This document shows positions 1 through 7,553 of a DNA stretch of 16,548 nucleotides, one piece after another. Position 1 is the stretch's first letter, and each line of letters opens with the position of its first letter. The notes beneath the pieces were generated by a model. It did not search any database, was not told the DNA's origin, and worked only from the letters and a program-made list of their open reading frames with translations. The stretch covers positions 1-16,548 of the forward strand of contig VXNE01000305.1 of the NCBI GenBank assembly GCA_009840715.1. Reading direction: 5' to 3'. The DNA comes from Gammaproteobacteria bacterium (lineage in GTDB: Bacteria; Pseudomonadota; Gammaproteobacteria; Pseudomonadales; Azotimanducaceae). The translations under genes and the position numbers were made by a program.

Positions 1-240
1 CTCTTCGCTGAATACGGCGTGCATTCCCCAGATACCCGCCAGGGTCGCGGTCGCAGGGTCCCTGAACGCATCTCCGTCCGCCTGCGGCGCCCCGAAACGG
101 GGCAGCAACTCTTCGTTCAGACGGTCCACGACCTCCTCCGCGAGGAGGTCCTCGAGGATCACGACGCCTTCCCGCAAGAGCTCCTCCACGACCCGGGCCG
201 TGGGCTCTTCGGCTCCGAAGCTCGATATCCTGCCGCTCAA
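1..240 (-). CDS. Phytanoyl-CoA dioxygenase (PhyH)-like protein, N-terminal part only
   Basis: The gene runs off the left edge, so only the first 80 residues are visible. I start it at a TTG (complement of 238..240) because a strong AGGAG ribosome site lies 5 bases upstream (246..250) and no ATG is available nearby. The peptide contains a stretch of the type ELLREGVVILEDLL followed by AEEVVDRLNEEL (about residues 20-44), the usual opening of PhyH-family Fe(II)/2-oxoglutarate oxygenases, in which a 'dGvvvl.d.ls.eev..l..el' segment precedes the catalytic core. The iron ligands (HxD...H) would lie in the missing part and cannot be checked. It follows the selenoprotein gene by 28 bases on the same strand and is probably the fourth gene of that operon. 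Its substrate is unknown. Confidence 0.6.
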   Translation of the reverse strand, partial: MSGRISSFGAEEPTARVVEELLREGVVILEDLLAEEVVDRLNEELLPRFGAPQADGDAFRDPATATLAGIWGMHAVFSEE

Positions 241-268
241 CGTGGCTCCTCCCTCCGGCGCGAGCCCG

Positions 269-1477
269 TCAGTCGTCCAGCGCCCCGCGTGGCACCAACA
301 CCCGCGTGAACGCGACCAGCCCCGGGTCGCCCGACGCCCGAAAACGGTCGCGCAACGTCAGTATCGCATCCCCGAGGACGCTCTCCTGCCAGAGCACGCG
401 ACGTACCTCCTGCCACGGCATGTCGCCGGGCTGGGCGGTGACGGCTTCCTCGTGAAACGCCAAGAGGTCGGACAACGTGCGTTTCAGCCGCTGCAACTGC
501 GGCAGGGTCCGCGGAAGCGCCTCCGCAGAGCCGGACGTGGCATCGAGCATGCTCCCCAACCGTATTGCGAGATCCTCGACGGGCGCGTCCGCGATGCCCA
601 CCGTCGTCCGTTCACGGCGCTCGATCGACCGCACATGCCAGGGCCGCAGCAGTGCGATCTCGTTACGTAGCGCAGCGGTCCATGTCCCGCTTCCCTCCAG
701 GCGCGCCGGGAAACTCACCGGGCACGCGACCACGGCATCCGTCGGCGGCGCGGGCACATCCTTCAGATAGTCTTCCAGCACCGGTCCCGCCGGCGCGTCG
801 AGGAGCGCGAGCGCCGCCAGGATGACACGCCGCTGGAACGACGGGTCTCCCGGCATCCCGAGGGGCCGGCCGAGGGGGAAGGACACCCACAGGAACCGGG
901 GCGGGCGCAACGCCGCCGTGTTCTCCCGCACGAGACTGATCCCGGCCGTCGCGATGCCGGAGGCTTCCAGGTAGTACGCCACGGCGCTCACGGCGCGCGT
1001 GCAGTTGGGTCAGACCGGTGTGAGGAACGCGGTGTCTACCCCGTCGCGGTGCAGGATGCGGGCGAGGTCCCGAGCGGGCGCCTCGTAGGCCTCCGGCAGC
1101 AGTCCGGCGCCCATGAAGCTGAAATGGTTCGACGCCAGTCCGCCGATCGCACCCTCGTCGGCGAGTTCCCGGAACCGGTCGATGGGGAACACCAGGTTCA
1201 CGTCCTCGGCGAACCCCGAGCGGTCGAAGTTCACCGAACTGTGCGACATGACGAGGTCTGACGCCGCGAGTTCCCCGGGCAGCACGCGGTAGCTGGCGTC
1301 GGTCAGCTCGAACGCGGCGTCAGCGCGACGGTGCAGCCCCGCCGTCGTCACGAGCGCGACCCTGCGCTCGGCCAGGGGCTTGCCGGGCGGTACCCACGCC
1401 GGAGGCCCGAGAGGTCCCAGGTTCTTGTCGAGCAGGTGAGCGCGCTCGTGTTCCGGCAGGTCGGAGAGTCTCACCAT
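269..1477 (-). CDS. GrdB/PrdB-family selenoprotein with UGA-encoded selenocysteine at residue 156
   Basis: Read with UGA at 1012..1010 as selenocysteine, this is one 402-residue protein. The N-terminal part (residues 1-155) has the family's VALVTTAGLHRRAD segment (about 40-53), MSHSSVNFDRSGF (77-89) and FMGAG (121-125), and ends FLTPV. The UGA then gives U156-P-N-C159, followed in frame by TRAVSAVAYYLEASGI and FPLGRPLG (200-207). Both halves match the glycine/sarcosine/betaine/D-proline reductase selenoprotein B family (GRDB), whose members carry Sec or Cys at this U-x-x-C redox site and cleave C-N bonds reductively. A SECIS-like hairpin lies just downstream of the UGA. The ATG at 1477 begins 2 bases after the MFS stop, so translation is probably coupled. 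No GrdA or other partner subunit is visible, so the reaction is unassigned. The alternative is a nonsense mutation or sequencing error splitting a Cys-type gene. The exact position of the UGA at the redox residue argues strongly against that. Confidence 0.88.
980..1001 (-). promoter_or_regulatory. Candidate bacterial SECIS hairpin
   Basis: On the minus strand, 8 bases after the UGA, CACG pairs with CGTG and GCGC with GCGC, with a single bulged C (997) on the 5' side and a 5-base loop CGTGA. The loop carries GU at 991/990, which are bases 19-20 after the UGA. From memory, the E. coli fdhF SECIS has its loop GU at bases 20-21 and a bulged base 6 nucleotides before the loop G, and the same 6-base offset is seen here (bulge at 13, G at 19). 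The bulge is C rather than U. Bacterial SECIS elements lie within the coding region and recruit SelB, which fits this position. Pairing was done by hand. Confidence 0.6.
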
Positions 1478-1479
1478 CG

Positions 1480-2802
1480 TCAGTCGCGCTGCGCCTCGGC
1501 GAGCCCCTCCTCCAGGTGTCGGCTGCTCAGGTAGAAGTGCAGCGCGCCCCACACGGCGAAGGCTCCGACGATCGGCATGGCGATACGCAGGGAGTCGTCG
1601 CCGAACGCCGGGCGGAGCATGTCGCTCAGCGCCCCCACCGCCCACGGTCCGAGCCCGAGCCCGATCAGGTTGATCGCCAGCATCTTCACCGCGGCGGCGA
1701 CCGAACGCATGCGCAGCCGCGCGAGACTCTGGACCAACGCGAAGCTCGGTGCGAGATACATGCCGCCCCCGAAGATCTGGAAGACCAGCAGTGCCGCGCA
1801 CAACCACAGTTCGGGCACGAGGTAGGCGCCGACGGAGAAGGGATAGACCGCGGCCGTGATGACCGCGATGACGGCGAGTCCCGCCCCGGCCCGGCGTTTC
1901 GAGAGCCGGTCGTTCAGGTATCCGCCCAGGAAGGCGCCGAGGCCCCCGATCACCCCCAGCCCGACGCCGAGCAGGAGCCCCACCTGCGCAGCGCTGAGAT
2001 CGTGGGTCCGGATCAGGAACGACGGCATCCACGACACGAGCCCGTACCCCCCGATCCCCTTCATCATCGCGCCGATCACGAGATGGCGCATCGCCCGGTT
2101 GCGCCACATGTAGACGACCGACTCGCGGACCGGCGGCGCCGCGACGTCCGCCGAACGCGACTCCGACCCGCCGCGCCGCGGCTCCCGGACGGTGAGCCAG
2201 AAGATGAGCGCGAGCAGGAGCCCGGGCAGCCCCACGGCCATGATCGTCACGCGCCAGCCGTACTGCACCGAGAGGATGCCGCCGGCCGCGAGGCCGATCA
2301 GCATGCCCGCGTTCGGCCCCACGGCGATCAGACCCATGGCGGTCGAACGCTTCGCCGGTGGGAAGATGTCCGCGATGATCGAGTGGCTCGCCGGGTTCAC
2401 GCCGGCCTCGCCGACGCCGACCCCCACCCGCGCCAGCGCCAGGTGCCAGAAGTTCTGCGCAAGTCCGCAGAGCGCGGTCATGGCCGAGAACACCACGAGC
2501 GACACCGTGATGATGCGCGTGCGCACGCTGCGGTCGGCGAGCATCGCGATCGGCACACCGAGCGTCGAGTAGAACAGCGCGAAGGCCAGTCCGCCCAGGA
2601 AGCCGAGTTGCGTGTCCGACAGCTCCATCTCGGCCTTGATGGGCTCGAACAGGATCGACAGGATCTGGCGGTCGACGAAACTGAACGTGTAGGCCAGGAA
2701 GAGCAGCGCGAGGACGTAGTAAGGATGGGTGCCTCGCGCGACGGCGGCGCCGGGCGCGTCAACGGCGGCAGCGCTCACTCCACTGCCCGGCATTGCGCTC
2801 AC
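1480..2802 (-). CDS. MFS transporter (spinster-like, 12 transmembrane segments)
   Basis: The 440-residue protein has about 12 hydrophobic segments. It opens with a short Ala/Gly-rich cytoplasmic tail, then TM1 around residues 28-48 containing FSFVDRQILS, a pattern common in spinster-like and sugar-acid MFS carriers. The loop after TM2 holds the MFS motif A core LADR (88-91), and TM4 holds RVGVGVGEAG (125-134). The second half repeats the six-helix unit, with a GGYLNDRLSKRR loop equivalent to motif A. The start is uncertain: GTG at 2802 or ATG at 2793, neither with a strong ribosome site. It lies between the TPP enzyme and the selenoprotein, and only 2 bases separate its stop from the selenoprotein ATG, so it probably moves the substrate or product of that pathway. 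Direction and substrate cannot be deduced. Confidence 0.85.
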   Translation of the reverse strand: MSAMPGSGVSAAAVDAPGAAVARGTHPYYVLALLFLAYTFSFVDRQILSILFEPIKAEMELSDTQLGFLGGLAFALFYSTLGVPIAMLADRSVRTRIITVSLVVFSAMTALCGLAQNFWHLALARVGVGVGEAGVNPASHSIIADIFPPAKRSTAMGLIAVGPNAGMLIGLAAGGILSVQYGWRVTIMAVGLPGLLLALIFWLTVREPRRGGSESRSADVAAPPVRESVVYMWRNRAMRHLVIGAMMKGIGGYGLVSWMPSFLIRTHDLSAAQVGLLLGVGLGVIGGLGAFLGGYLNDRLSKRRAGAGLAVIAVITAAVYPFSVGAYLVPELWLCAALLVFQIFGGGMYLAPSFALVQSLARLRMRSVAAAVKMLAINLIGLGLGPWAVGALSDMLRPAFGDDSLRIAMPIVGAFAVWGALHFYLSSRHLEEGLAEAQRD

Positions 2803-2838
2803 GGGGCCGGCCGTTCGGCCCGGCGTTGCGCCGGCCGA
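2802..2838. repeat. Intercistronic inverted repeats between TPP enzyme and MFS genes
   Basis: The 37-base gap contains overlapping hairpin options. GGCCGGC (2805-2811) can pair with GCCGGCC (2830-2836). Alternatively, GGGCCG (2804-2809) pairs with CGGCCC (2816-2821) and CCGGC (2820-2824) with GCCGG (2830-2834). There is no following T-run, so it is not a canonical intrinsic terminator. It could attenuate or stabilise the operon transcript, or simply reflect high GC. Confidence 0.3.
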
Positions 2839-2839
2839 T

Positions 2840-4390
2840 TCAGACGACGGCCTCGATCAGGTACGGCCCGTCGCTCGCGAGGGCCCGCCCGAGCGCCGCG
2901 TCGAACTCGCCGCACGTCGAGGCCCGGGCGCCCGGCACGCCCTGCGCCGCCGCGAGGCTGACCCAGTCGATGTCCGGATTCGACAGGTCGAACAGGCTCG
3001 CGGCGTCGCGCCCGATCTCGTTGATGCCGAGACGCCGGTATTCGACCTCCAGGATGTTGTACTGGCGGTTCGAGAAGATGATCGAGACGATGTTCAGCCC
3101 CTCGCGGGCCGCGGTCCACAGGTACTGGTTCGTGTACATGGCCCCGCCGTCGCCGAGCAGCGCGAACACCTGGCGGTCCGGACACGCGACCGCCGCGCCG
3201 ACCGCGATGGGGCCGCCGTCACCGATCGATCCGCCGGTCAGGTTGAGCCAGCTGTGGCGCAGGCTCCGCTGCAGCACCGGGTGCGCCGCACCGCCGCCGC
3301 CGGAGTCCGTGGCCATGATGCTGTGCTCGGGTGCGCGGGCCGCGACGAGCTGCGCGATGTTGCCCGCAGAGAGCGCGCCCTCGGGCGCGTCCGGCCGCTC
3401 GCCACCGGCGACCTGCCCCGCCGGCGCATCGAGTTCGTCGGCGATCCCGGTGAGTGCCGCCTCGACGTCCTCGTGCCGGTGCGCCAGCCGGATGGTCTCG
3501 CAGTGCTCCGGCACCAGGTCGCTCGGCAGGTTCTGGTAGGCGAAGAAGCTGACCGGAGCCTGAGAGCCCGCGAGCACCAGCCTCCGGACCGAAGCGAAGA
3601 CCTGCATGACGTGTTCGGGGAAGTAGGGCAAGCGCTCGACGAGCGGCAGGTCCGGGCCCGCTTCGACCCGCGCCGGAAACGTGGGCGTGTAGAGCCGGCA
3701 GCCCGTCGCCGCGGCGATCCGGCCGGCAGCGCGCACGCCGGCCTCCGTCAGCCCGTTGCCGTCGATCATGAGCAGCGTGTCGGAGTCGATCCGCGGCGCG
3801 ATGGACGCCACCGCTGCGTCGTCCACCGTCGGCTTCGCCACCGAGGCGTCGAAGCCGGGGTCCTTGGCCCGCATGCGTCCCTCTCCCCAGGCGCAGTCCA
3901 CCGGCACGATGAGCGTTGCGATGCCGCCGCGCGGCATGGGGTTGGGAGCGAGCGCCGTGCGCACCGCGTCCACCGCGTCGAGCGCGAGGCCCTCGGAAGT
4001 CCGCGACGTGCGGATCCAGGCGGAGACCGGCTTCGCGACGCTCTCGATGTCCGAGGTCAGGGGTGCATCGTAGGCGACGTGGTGGATCGCGTGGTCGCCC
4101 ACGACGTTGATGAGCGGCGAGTCCGCGCGGCGGCAGTTGTGGAGGTTCGCGACGCCGTTCGCGAGCCCCGCCCCGAGGTGCAGGAGGGTCGTCGCCGGGC
4201 CGCCGTTCATGCGCGCGTACCCGTCTGCGGCGCCGGTGCACACGCCCTCGAACAGGCACAGCACGCCGCGGGTCTCGTCCACCGTGTCGATGGCCTGCAC
4301 GAGGTGCATCTCGGAAGTGCCGGGGTTCGCGAAGCACACGTCCACGCCGTGGGCCGCGAGCGTCCGCAGCAGGCTTTCCGCGCCGTTCAT
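2840..4390 (-). CDS. Acetolactate synthase large subunit-like thiamine pyrophosphate enzyme
   Basis: This 516-residue protein has the three-domain layout of the POX/ALS/benzoylformate-decarboxylase family. An N-terminal Pyr domain (1-165) contains FANPGTSEMH (20-29) and the activating Glu48 in LFEGV. A middle domain spans about 190-325. A C-terminal PP domain carries the TPP/Mg motif starting GDGGAMYTNQ (413-422) and ending at Asn441 (SNRQYN). The ATG at 4390 is preceded by a G-rich ribosome site (GGGGGG, 4 bases away), so an upstream extension is rejected. Proteins of this subtype are usually labelled acetolactate synthase but often lack the regulatory subunit and sit in catabolic clusters, where decarboxylation or C-C ligation of another 2-oxo acid is equally plausible. 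It is the first gene of the minus-strand operon. The true substrate is not known. Confidence 0.85.
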   Translation of the reverse strand: MNGAESLLRTLAAHGVDVCFANPGTSEMHLVQAIDTVDETRGVLCLFEGVCTGAADGYARMNGGPATTLLHLGAGLANGVANLHNCRRADSPLINVVGDHAIHHVAYDAPLTSDIESVAKPVSAWIRTSRTSEGLALDAVDAVRTALAPNPMPRGGIATLIVPVDCAWGEGRMRAKDPGFDASVAKPTVDDAAVASIAPRIDSDTLLMIDGNGLTEAGVRAAGRIAAATGCRLYTPTFPARVEAGPDLPLVERLPYFPEHVMQVFASVRRLVLAGSQAPVSFFAYQNLPSDLVPEHCETIRLAHRHEDVEAALTGIADELDAPAGQVAGGERPDAPEGALSAGNIAQLVAARAPEHSIMATDSGGGGAAHPVLQRSLRHSWLNLTGGSIGDGGPIAVGAAVACPDRQVFALLGDGGAMYTNQYLWTAAREGLNIVSIIFSNRQYNILEVEYRRLGINEIGRDAASLFDLSNPDIDWVSLAAAQGVPGARASTCGEFDAALGRALASDGPYLIEAVV

Positions 4391-4536
4391 CGATCCCCCC
4401 CGACGAAAGCGCGGCAGCTTATCACGGCGTCCCCCGCGCGCCGCCGCTGCCACGGCCGTGCCGCGCCAGCTTGCGGCCTGTTTCGAGTGGGCCCGCTCTG
4501 GTAACGTCAGCGGCTTGTGTGTCGGCGGGAGAGGCC
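4391..4536. promoter_or_regulatory. Divergent intergenic region with a palindrome, probable promoters for both arms
   Basis: This 146-base spacer separates the two divergent operons and must hold both sets of start signals. On the minus strand a TGATAA (4424-4419) could serve as a -10 box about 30 bases before the TPP-enzyme ATG, but no convincing -35 is seen. On the plus strand only weak matches such as TTGCGG near 4471 are present. A perfect 10-base palindrome, CACGGCCGTG, lies at 4451-4460, and GGCAGC (4413-4418) is mirrored by GCTGCC (4446-4451). These could be operator half-sites, but such repeats arise easily in GC-rich DNA. A GGGAGAGG ribosome site precedes the plus-strand ATG at 4537. 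Confidence 0.35.
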
Positions 4537-5124
4537 ATGGACACCTTCGCCTTCCTTCGCATCCGCGGCCAGGAGCGCGACTGGCCGCCCTTGCGGGAAG
4601 CCGTCGTCGCGGCGCTTCCCACGGAACGCGTCTGGGGCACGTTTCACGGCCTGTTCGGCATCGCGTCGAACGAACTCGTCGCCGTGACGGTGGGAGACGA
4701 CGCGGCGGTGGCCGACTCGGTGGAGACGGTCTCCTCGCTCGAAGCGGTGGAAGGGGCCGCTTCGCTGACGCTCGTGCCGACGGTGCGTCCGACCGACTCG
4801 GTTCCGCTCACGCGCGAGGGCCTGTACGTGTTCCGCTTTTTCGAAGTCGCCCATCGCGATGTCGAGGAGATCGCCGCCCTCTCCGCCGAGGCGTGGAAGA
4901 GCTTCGAGGCCGTGGATGCCTACCGGGCCGAACCGCAGGGCCTGTTCTGCCAGCGCGACCGCTCCGCCGAGCGCGGCAGGATGCTGCTGCTGACGTGGTA
5001 CGACGGGCTGAACTCCTGGCAGGCGTCGCGGCAGCCGCCACAGCACGCGCGGGAGAACTTCCAGCGCCGGCACGCCCTGACCGCCGGCACGGTCGCCTAC
5101 GCGACACGGCTCGTGACTGGGTGA
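4537..5124 (+). CDS. NIPSNAP-like / dimeric alpha-beta barrel protein
   Basis: This 195-residue soluble protein has no signal peptide. It appears to be two tandem ferredoxin-like halves (about 1-90 and 95-195). The second half, with GLYVFRFFEV, then a helix containing EAWKSFE, then a strand GRMLLLTWYDGLNSWQASR, is the typical NIPSNAP layout. The ATG at 4537 is chosen because GGGAGAGG precedes it and an upstream in-frame ATG at 4471 adds a low-complexity tail. It ends TGA-TAA and the next gene begins 5 bases later, so the two are surely co-transcribed. NIPSNAP-like proteins often accompany oxygenases in catabolic operons, but most have no assigned reaction. The family call rests on overall pattern rather than on a catalytic motif. 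Confidence 0.6.
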   Translation: MDTFAFLRIRGQERDWPPLREAVVAALPTERVWGTFHGLFGIASNELVAVTVGDDAAVADSVETVSSLEAVEGAASLTLVPTVRPTDSVPLTREGLYVFRFFEVAHRDVEEIAALSAEAWKSFEAVDAYRAEPQGLFCQRDRSAERGRMLLLTWYDGLNSWQASRQPPQHARENFQRRHALTAGTVAYATRLVTG

Positions 5125-5129
5125 TAACG

Positions 5130-5948
5130 ATGAACGTCGCACGCCCGGTCGAAGCCGACTTCCACTACATCGAGGAACCGTCCGGGAAGCCGGGGGTCTT
5201 CCTCCACGAGGGGAAGCCGGAGGAACACGCGGAGCGCACCCCGGGCGATGCGGTACGGACCATGCCGGTCGTCGACGCACGCGCCGTCGCCGACACGCTG
5301 TCGCTCGACCGGGAAGGCGTCCGTCTCGTGGGCCACGAGTCGCGCGTGCGGGACTTCGACGACGCCGAAGAGGTCCGCAGCGTCTACTACCCGGAGGTGG
5401 AACGCCTGGTGCGTGCAGCCACGGGCGCGAGCCGGGTGCTGGTGTTTGACCACAACGTACGCTCCGACGACGCGGAACGGCACTCCCCGGACGTGCATCC
5501 CCCGGTCCGTTTCGTCCACAACGACTACACGCACGACTCCGGTCCGCAGCGCGTCCGCGACCTCGTGCCCGACGAGGCGGAGGACCTGCTGAAGCGGCGG
5601 TTCGCCGTCATCAACGTCTGGAAGCCGATCTCGGGCCCCGTGCGGGGGACGCCCCTGGCGGTCTGCAGCGGCGACAGCATCGCGGCGGCGGACATGGTCC
5701 CTCTCGACCTCATCTATCGCGACCGTACGGGCGAGATCTACGCGTTCCTGCACAGCCCCGGGCATCGCTGGTTCTACGTCCCGGAGATGCGCGTGGACGA
5801 GGCGCTGCTGCTGAAGTGCTACGACTCCATGCAGGACGGCCGCACCCGCTTCACCGCGCACTCGGCCTTCGACGACCCGACGAGCCCGGCCGGCGCCGCG
5901 CCGCGCGAGAGCATCGAGGCGCGCGCGCTGGCCTTCTTCGACGCCTGA
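5130..5948 (+). CDS. CmcJ/NvfI-like putative non-haem iron oxygenase
   Basis: This 272-residue protein resembles the CmcJ / AsaB / NvfI group (cephamycin CmcJ-like proteins and fungal hydroxylases/endoperoxidases), in which characterised members use Fe(II) and 2-oxoglutarate. Family-like blocks are RFVHNDYTHDSGPQRV (127-142), FAVINVWKPISGPV (158-171), TPLAVC (174-179), a block at about 186-206 containing ADMVPLDLIYRD, and KCYDSMQDGRTRFTAHSAF (229-247). His130-x-Asp132 is the likely proximal iron pair. The distal His could be His212 (SPGHRWFY), and Arg240 may bind the co-substrate; these roles are inferred. It lies 5 bases after the NIPSNAP-like gene and 42 bases before the substrate-binding lipoprotein. 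Oxygenation of an imported metabolite is a reasonable guess, but the substrate is unknown. Confidence 0.7.
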   Translation: MNVARPVEADFHYIEEPSGKPGVFLHEGKPEEHAERTPGDAVRTMPVVDARAVADTLSLDREGVRLVGHESRVRDFDDAEEVRSVYYPEVERLVRAATGASRVLVFDHNVRSDDAERHSPDVHPPVRFVHNDYTHDSGPQRVRDLVPDEAEDLLKRRFAVINVWKPISGPVRGTPLAVCSGDSIAAADMVPLDLIYRDRTGEIYAFLHSPGHRWFYVPEMRVDEALLLKCYDSMQDGRTRFTAHSAFDDPTSPAGAAPRESIEARALAFFDA

Positions 5949-5990
5949 GCCGCGATCGGCAGCCTCCCCGAGCCACACGCCCATGGAACG

Positions 5991-7553
5991 ATGTCCAGGC
6001 TGCCGCCGGCCCTGGTGCTCGCGGCGATCCTGTGCGGACTCGTCTCGGCCACCCTGCCCGCATGCTCGAAGCCTGGGGACGAAACGCGGCCCCCCGCCGT
6101 GGCCGACGATCGCACGGTCCGGTTCGGCACGGCCACTCCGCTCGTCACCTTCGACCCGCACCTCGCGGACACCGGCGCGCCCTTCGAGACGTACCTGGTC
6201 CTCGTCTATGACGGCCTGACCCGGCTCAACACGGCGGACTTCTCGAAACCGTACCCGGGCCTCGCCACCTCCTGGACCTGGCTCGACCCGACCACGGTGG
6301 AATTCCAGTTGCGCCGCGACGTGCGGTTCATCGACGGGGAGCGTTTCGATGCCCCTGCGGCGAAGGCCAACATGGAACGGATGCTGCGTCTCGAGGGTCC
6401 GCGCATCAACACGGTCACCTCGTTGCACAGCGCGGAAGCCGTGGACGACTTCACGCTCCGCCTGCACCTGCACTTCCCCGACCCGACGCTGCTCTACAAC
6501 CTCGGCATGTCGCCGGGCATGATGGTGAGCCCCGCGGCATTCGACAATCCCGACCTGGACCTGGACCCTGTCGGGACGGGACCCTGGAAGTACGACCGCG
6601 CGAACTCCGCCATCGGCGAAGTCCACCGTTTCCTGCCGAACACCGAGTACTACGACGCCGCGTTCCGGGACGCCCCGCGAATCGCCATCCGCCCCCTGGT
6701 CAACAACCGGGCGCGGCTCAACGCGCTGATTTCCGGCCAGGTCGATCTCGCCGAGGTGGGCCCCGCCGAGACGGCGCCGGCGCAGGCCGGCGGCTTCGCC
6801 ATCGCCGCGGACTCGAGCGGCTGGCTCGGCCTGACCATCCTGGACCGGGCCGGCGAACTGGTGCCCGAACTCGGCGACCCCCGCGTGCGGCAGGCACTCG
6901 GATTCGCCGTGGACCGCCAGGCCATCGCCGACACCGTCTTCCTCGGCTACGCCCAGCCGGCGCTGCAGCCCATGGCGCCGGGCCTAGGGCACGATCCCGC
7001 CCTCGAGCGCTTCTTCTCTCATGACCCGGACCGCGCACGGGCCCTGCTCGCCGAGGCCGGGGTCGACGGTTTCTCCTTCTCTGTGCCCGTGCTACCGCAG
7101 AACACCGCCCTGTACGAAGCCGTCCAGGCCTACCTGCGCCAGGTGAACGTCGACATGCGCATCAAGGTCATCGAGCCCGGCACCATCGAGGCCCTCGCCC
7201 GCACGCGCGAGTACCCGATGAACACGATCGCCTATCCCAACTTCGACCCGGACAGCCGCCACCAGGCGATCTGGTCGGTCACGGCCGGGTTCAATCCGTT
7301 CCGCTACGAGGATCCGCGGCTCGAGTGGCTCGGTCGCGACGCCCGGCGCAGCCTCGACGAGGAACTCCGCGCCCGCCACTACCGCGAGTACTTCAACATC
7401 GTCGTCAAGCAGGTGCTGTCGCTGCCCCTGGTGTACTTCGACGAGATCGTGGCGTACGACCCGGACAGGCTGACCGGAGTGCGGGTGGACCGGTACATGC
7501 TGCGGGACGTGCGGCTGCGGCAGACGCCGCCCGTTCCGCCCGCAGGCTCCTGA
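5991..7553 (+). CDS. Peptide/nickel-type ABC transporter substrate-binding lipoprotein (SBP1)
   Basis: This 520-residue family-5 extracellular solute-binding protein (DppA/OppA type) has a lipoprotein signal peptide with lipobox LPAC and acylated Cys25. The mature part follows the SBP_bac_5 pattern: FGTATPLVTFDPHL, then VYDGL, PGLATSW and VRFIDGERFDA (about 45-125), VGTGPW (about 200), and GDPRVRQALGFAVDRQAIAD (about 298-317). It should sit on the outer face of the inner membrane or in the periplasm and deliver ligand to a Dpp-type permease. No permease is adjacent on this side; the nearest is encoded from 11264, after a paralogous binding protein. It follows the CmcJ-like gene by 42 bases and probably belongs to that transcript. 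Despite the family name, ligands range from peptides to opines and other small molecules. Confidence 0.9.
   Translation: MSRLPPALVLAAILCGLVSATLPACSKPGDETRPPAVADDRTVRFGTATPLVTFDPHLADTGAPFETYLVLVYDGLTRLNTADFSKPYPGLATSWTWLDPTTVEFQLRRDVRFIDGERFDAPAAKANMERMLRLEGPRINTVTSLHSAEAVDDFTLRLHLHFPDPTLLYNLGMSPGMMVSPAAFDNPDLDLDPVGTGPWKYDRANSAIGEVHRFLPNTEYYDAAFRDAPRIAIRPLVNNRARLNALISGQVDLAEVGPAETAPAQAGGFAIAADSSGWLGLTILDRAGELVPELGDPRVRQALGFAVDRQAIADTVFLGYAQPALQPMAPGLGHDPALERFFSHDPDRARALLAEAGVDGFSFSVPVLPQNTALYEAVQAYLRQVNVDMRIKVIEPGTIEALARTREYPMNTIAYPNFDPDSRHQAIWSVTAGFNPFRYEDPRLEWLGRDARRSLDEELRARHYREYFNIVVKQVLSLPLVYFDEIVAYDPDRLTGVRVDRYMLRDVRLRQTPPVPPAGS

Noticed and set aside
269..991. A separate 240-residue gene starting at GTG 991
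   Set aside because: It lacks a ribosome site, starts in the middle of a family domain, and continues in phase with the upstream frame across a single UGA that sits at the expected Sec position.
1010..1012. UGA as a disabling nonsense mutation (pseudogene)
   Set aside because: Both sides remain fully open and well conserved, the stop falls exactly on the U-x-x-C residue, and a SECIS-like hairpin follows. Kept only as a fallback explanation.
1516..2961. Long plus-strand open frame opposite the MFS gene
   Set aside because: Its peptide is rich in Arg, Asp, His and Pro with no domain pattern, which is the usual antisense artefact of GC-rich codon bias. The opposite strand encodes a clear 12-helix transporter.
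5122..5127. Possible second Sec codon at the end of the NIPSNAP-like gene
   Set aside because: The TGA is followed at once by in-frame TAA and the protein is already full length, so it is an ordinary stop.
5097..6626. Minus-strand open frame of about 500 residues across the CmcJ-like and SBP1 genes
   Set aside because: Antisense shadow: low-complexity Arg/Val/Asp-rich peptide crossing two well-supported genes.
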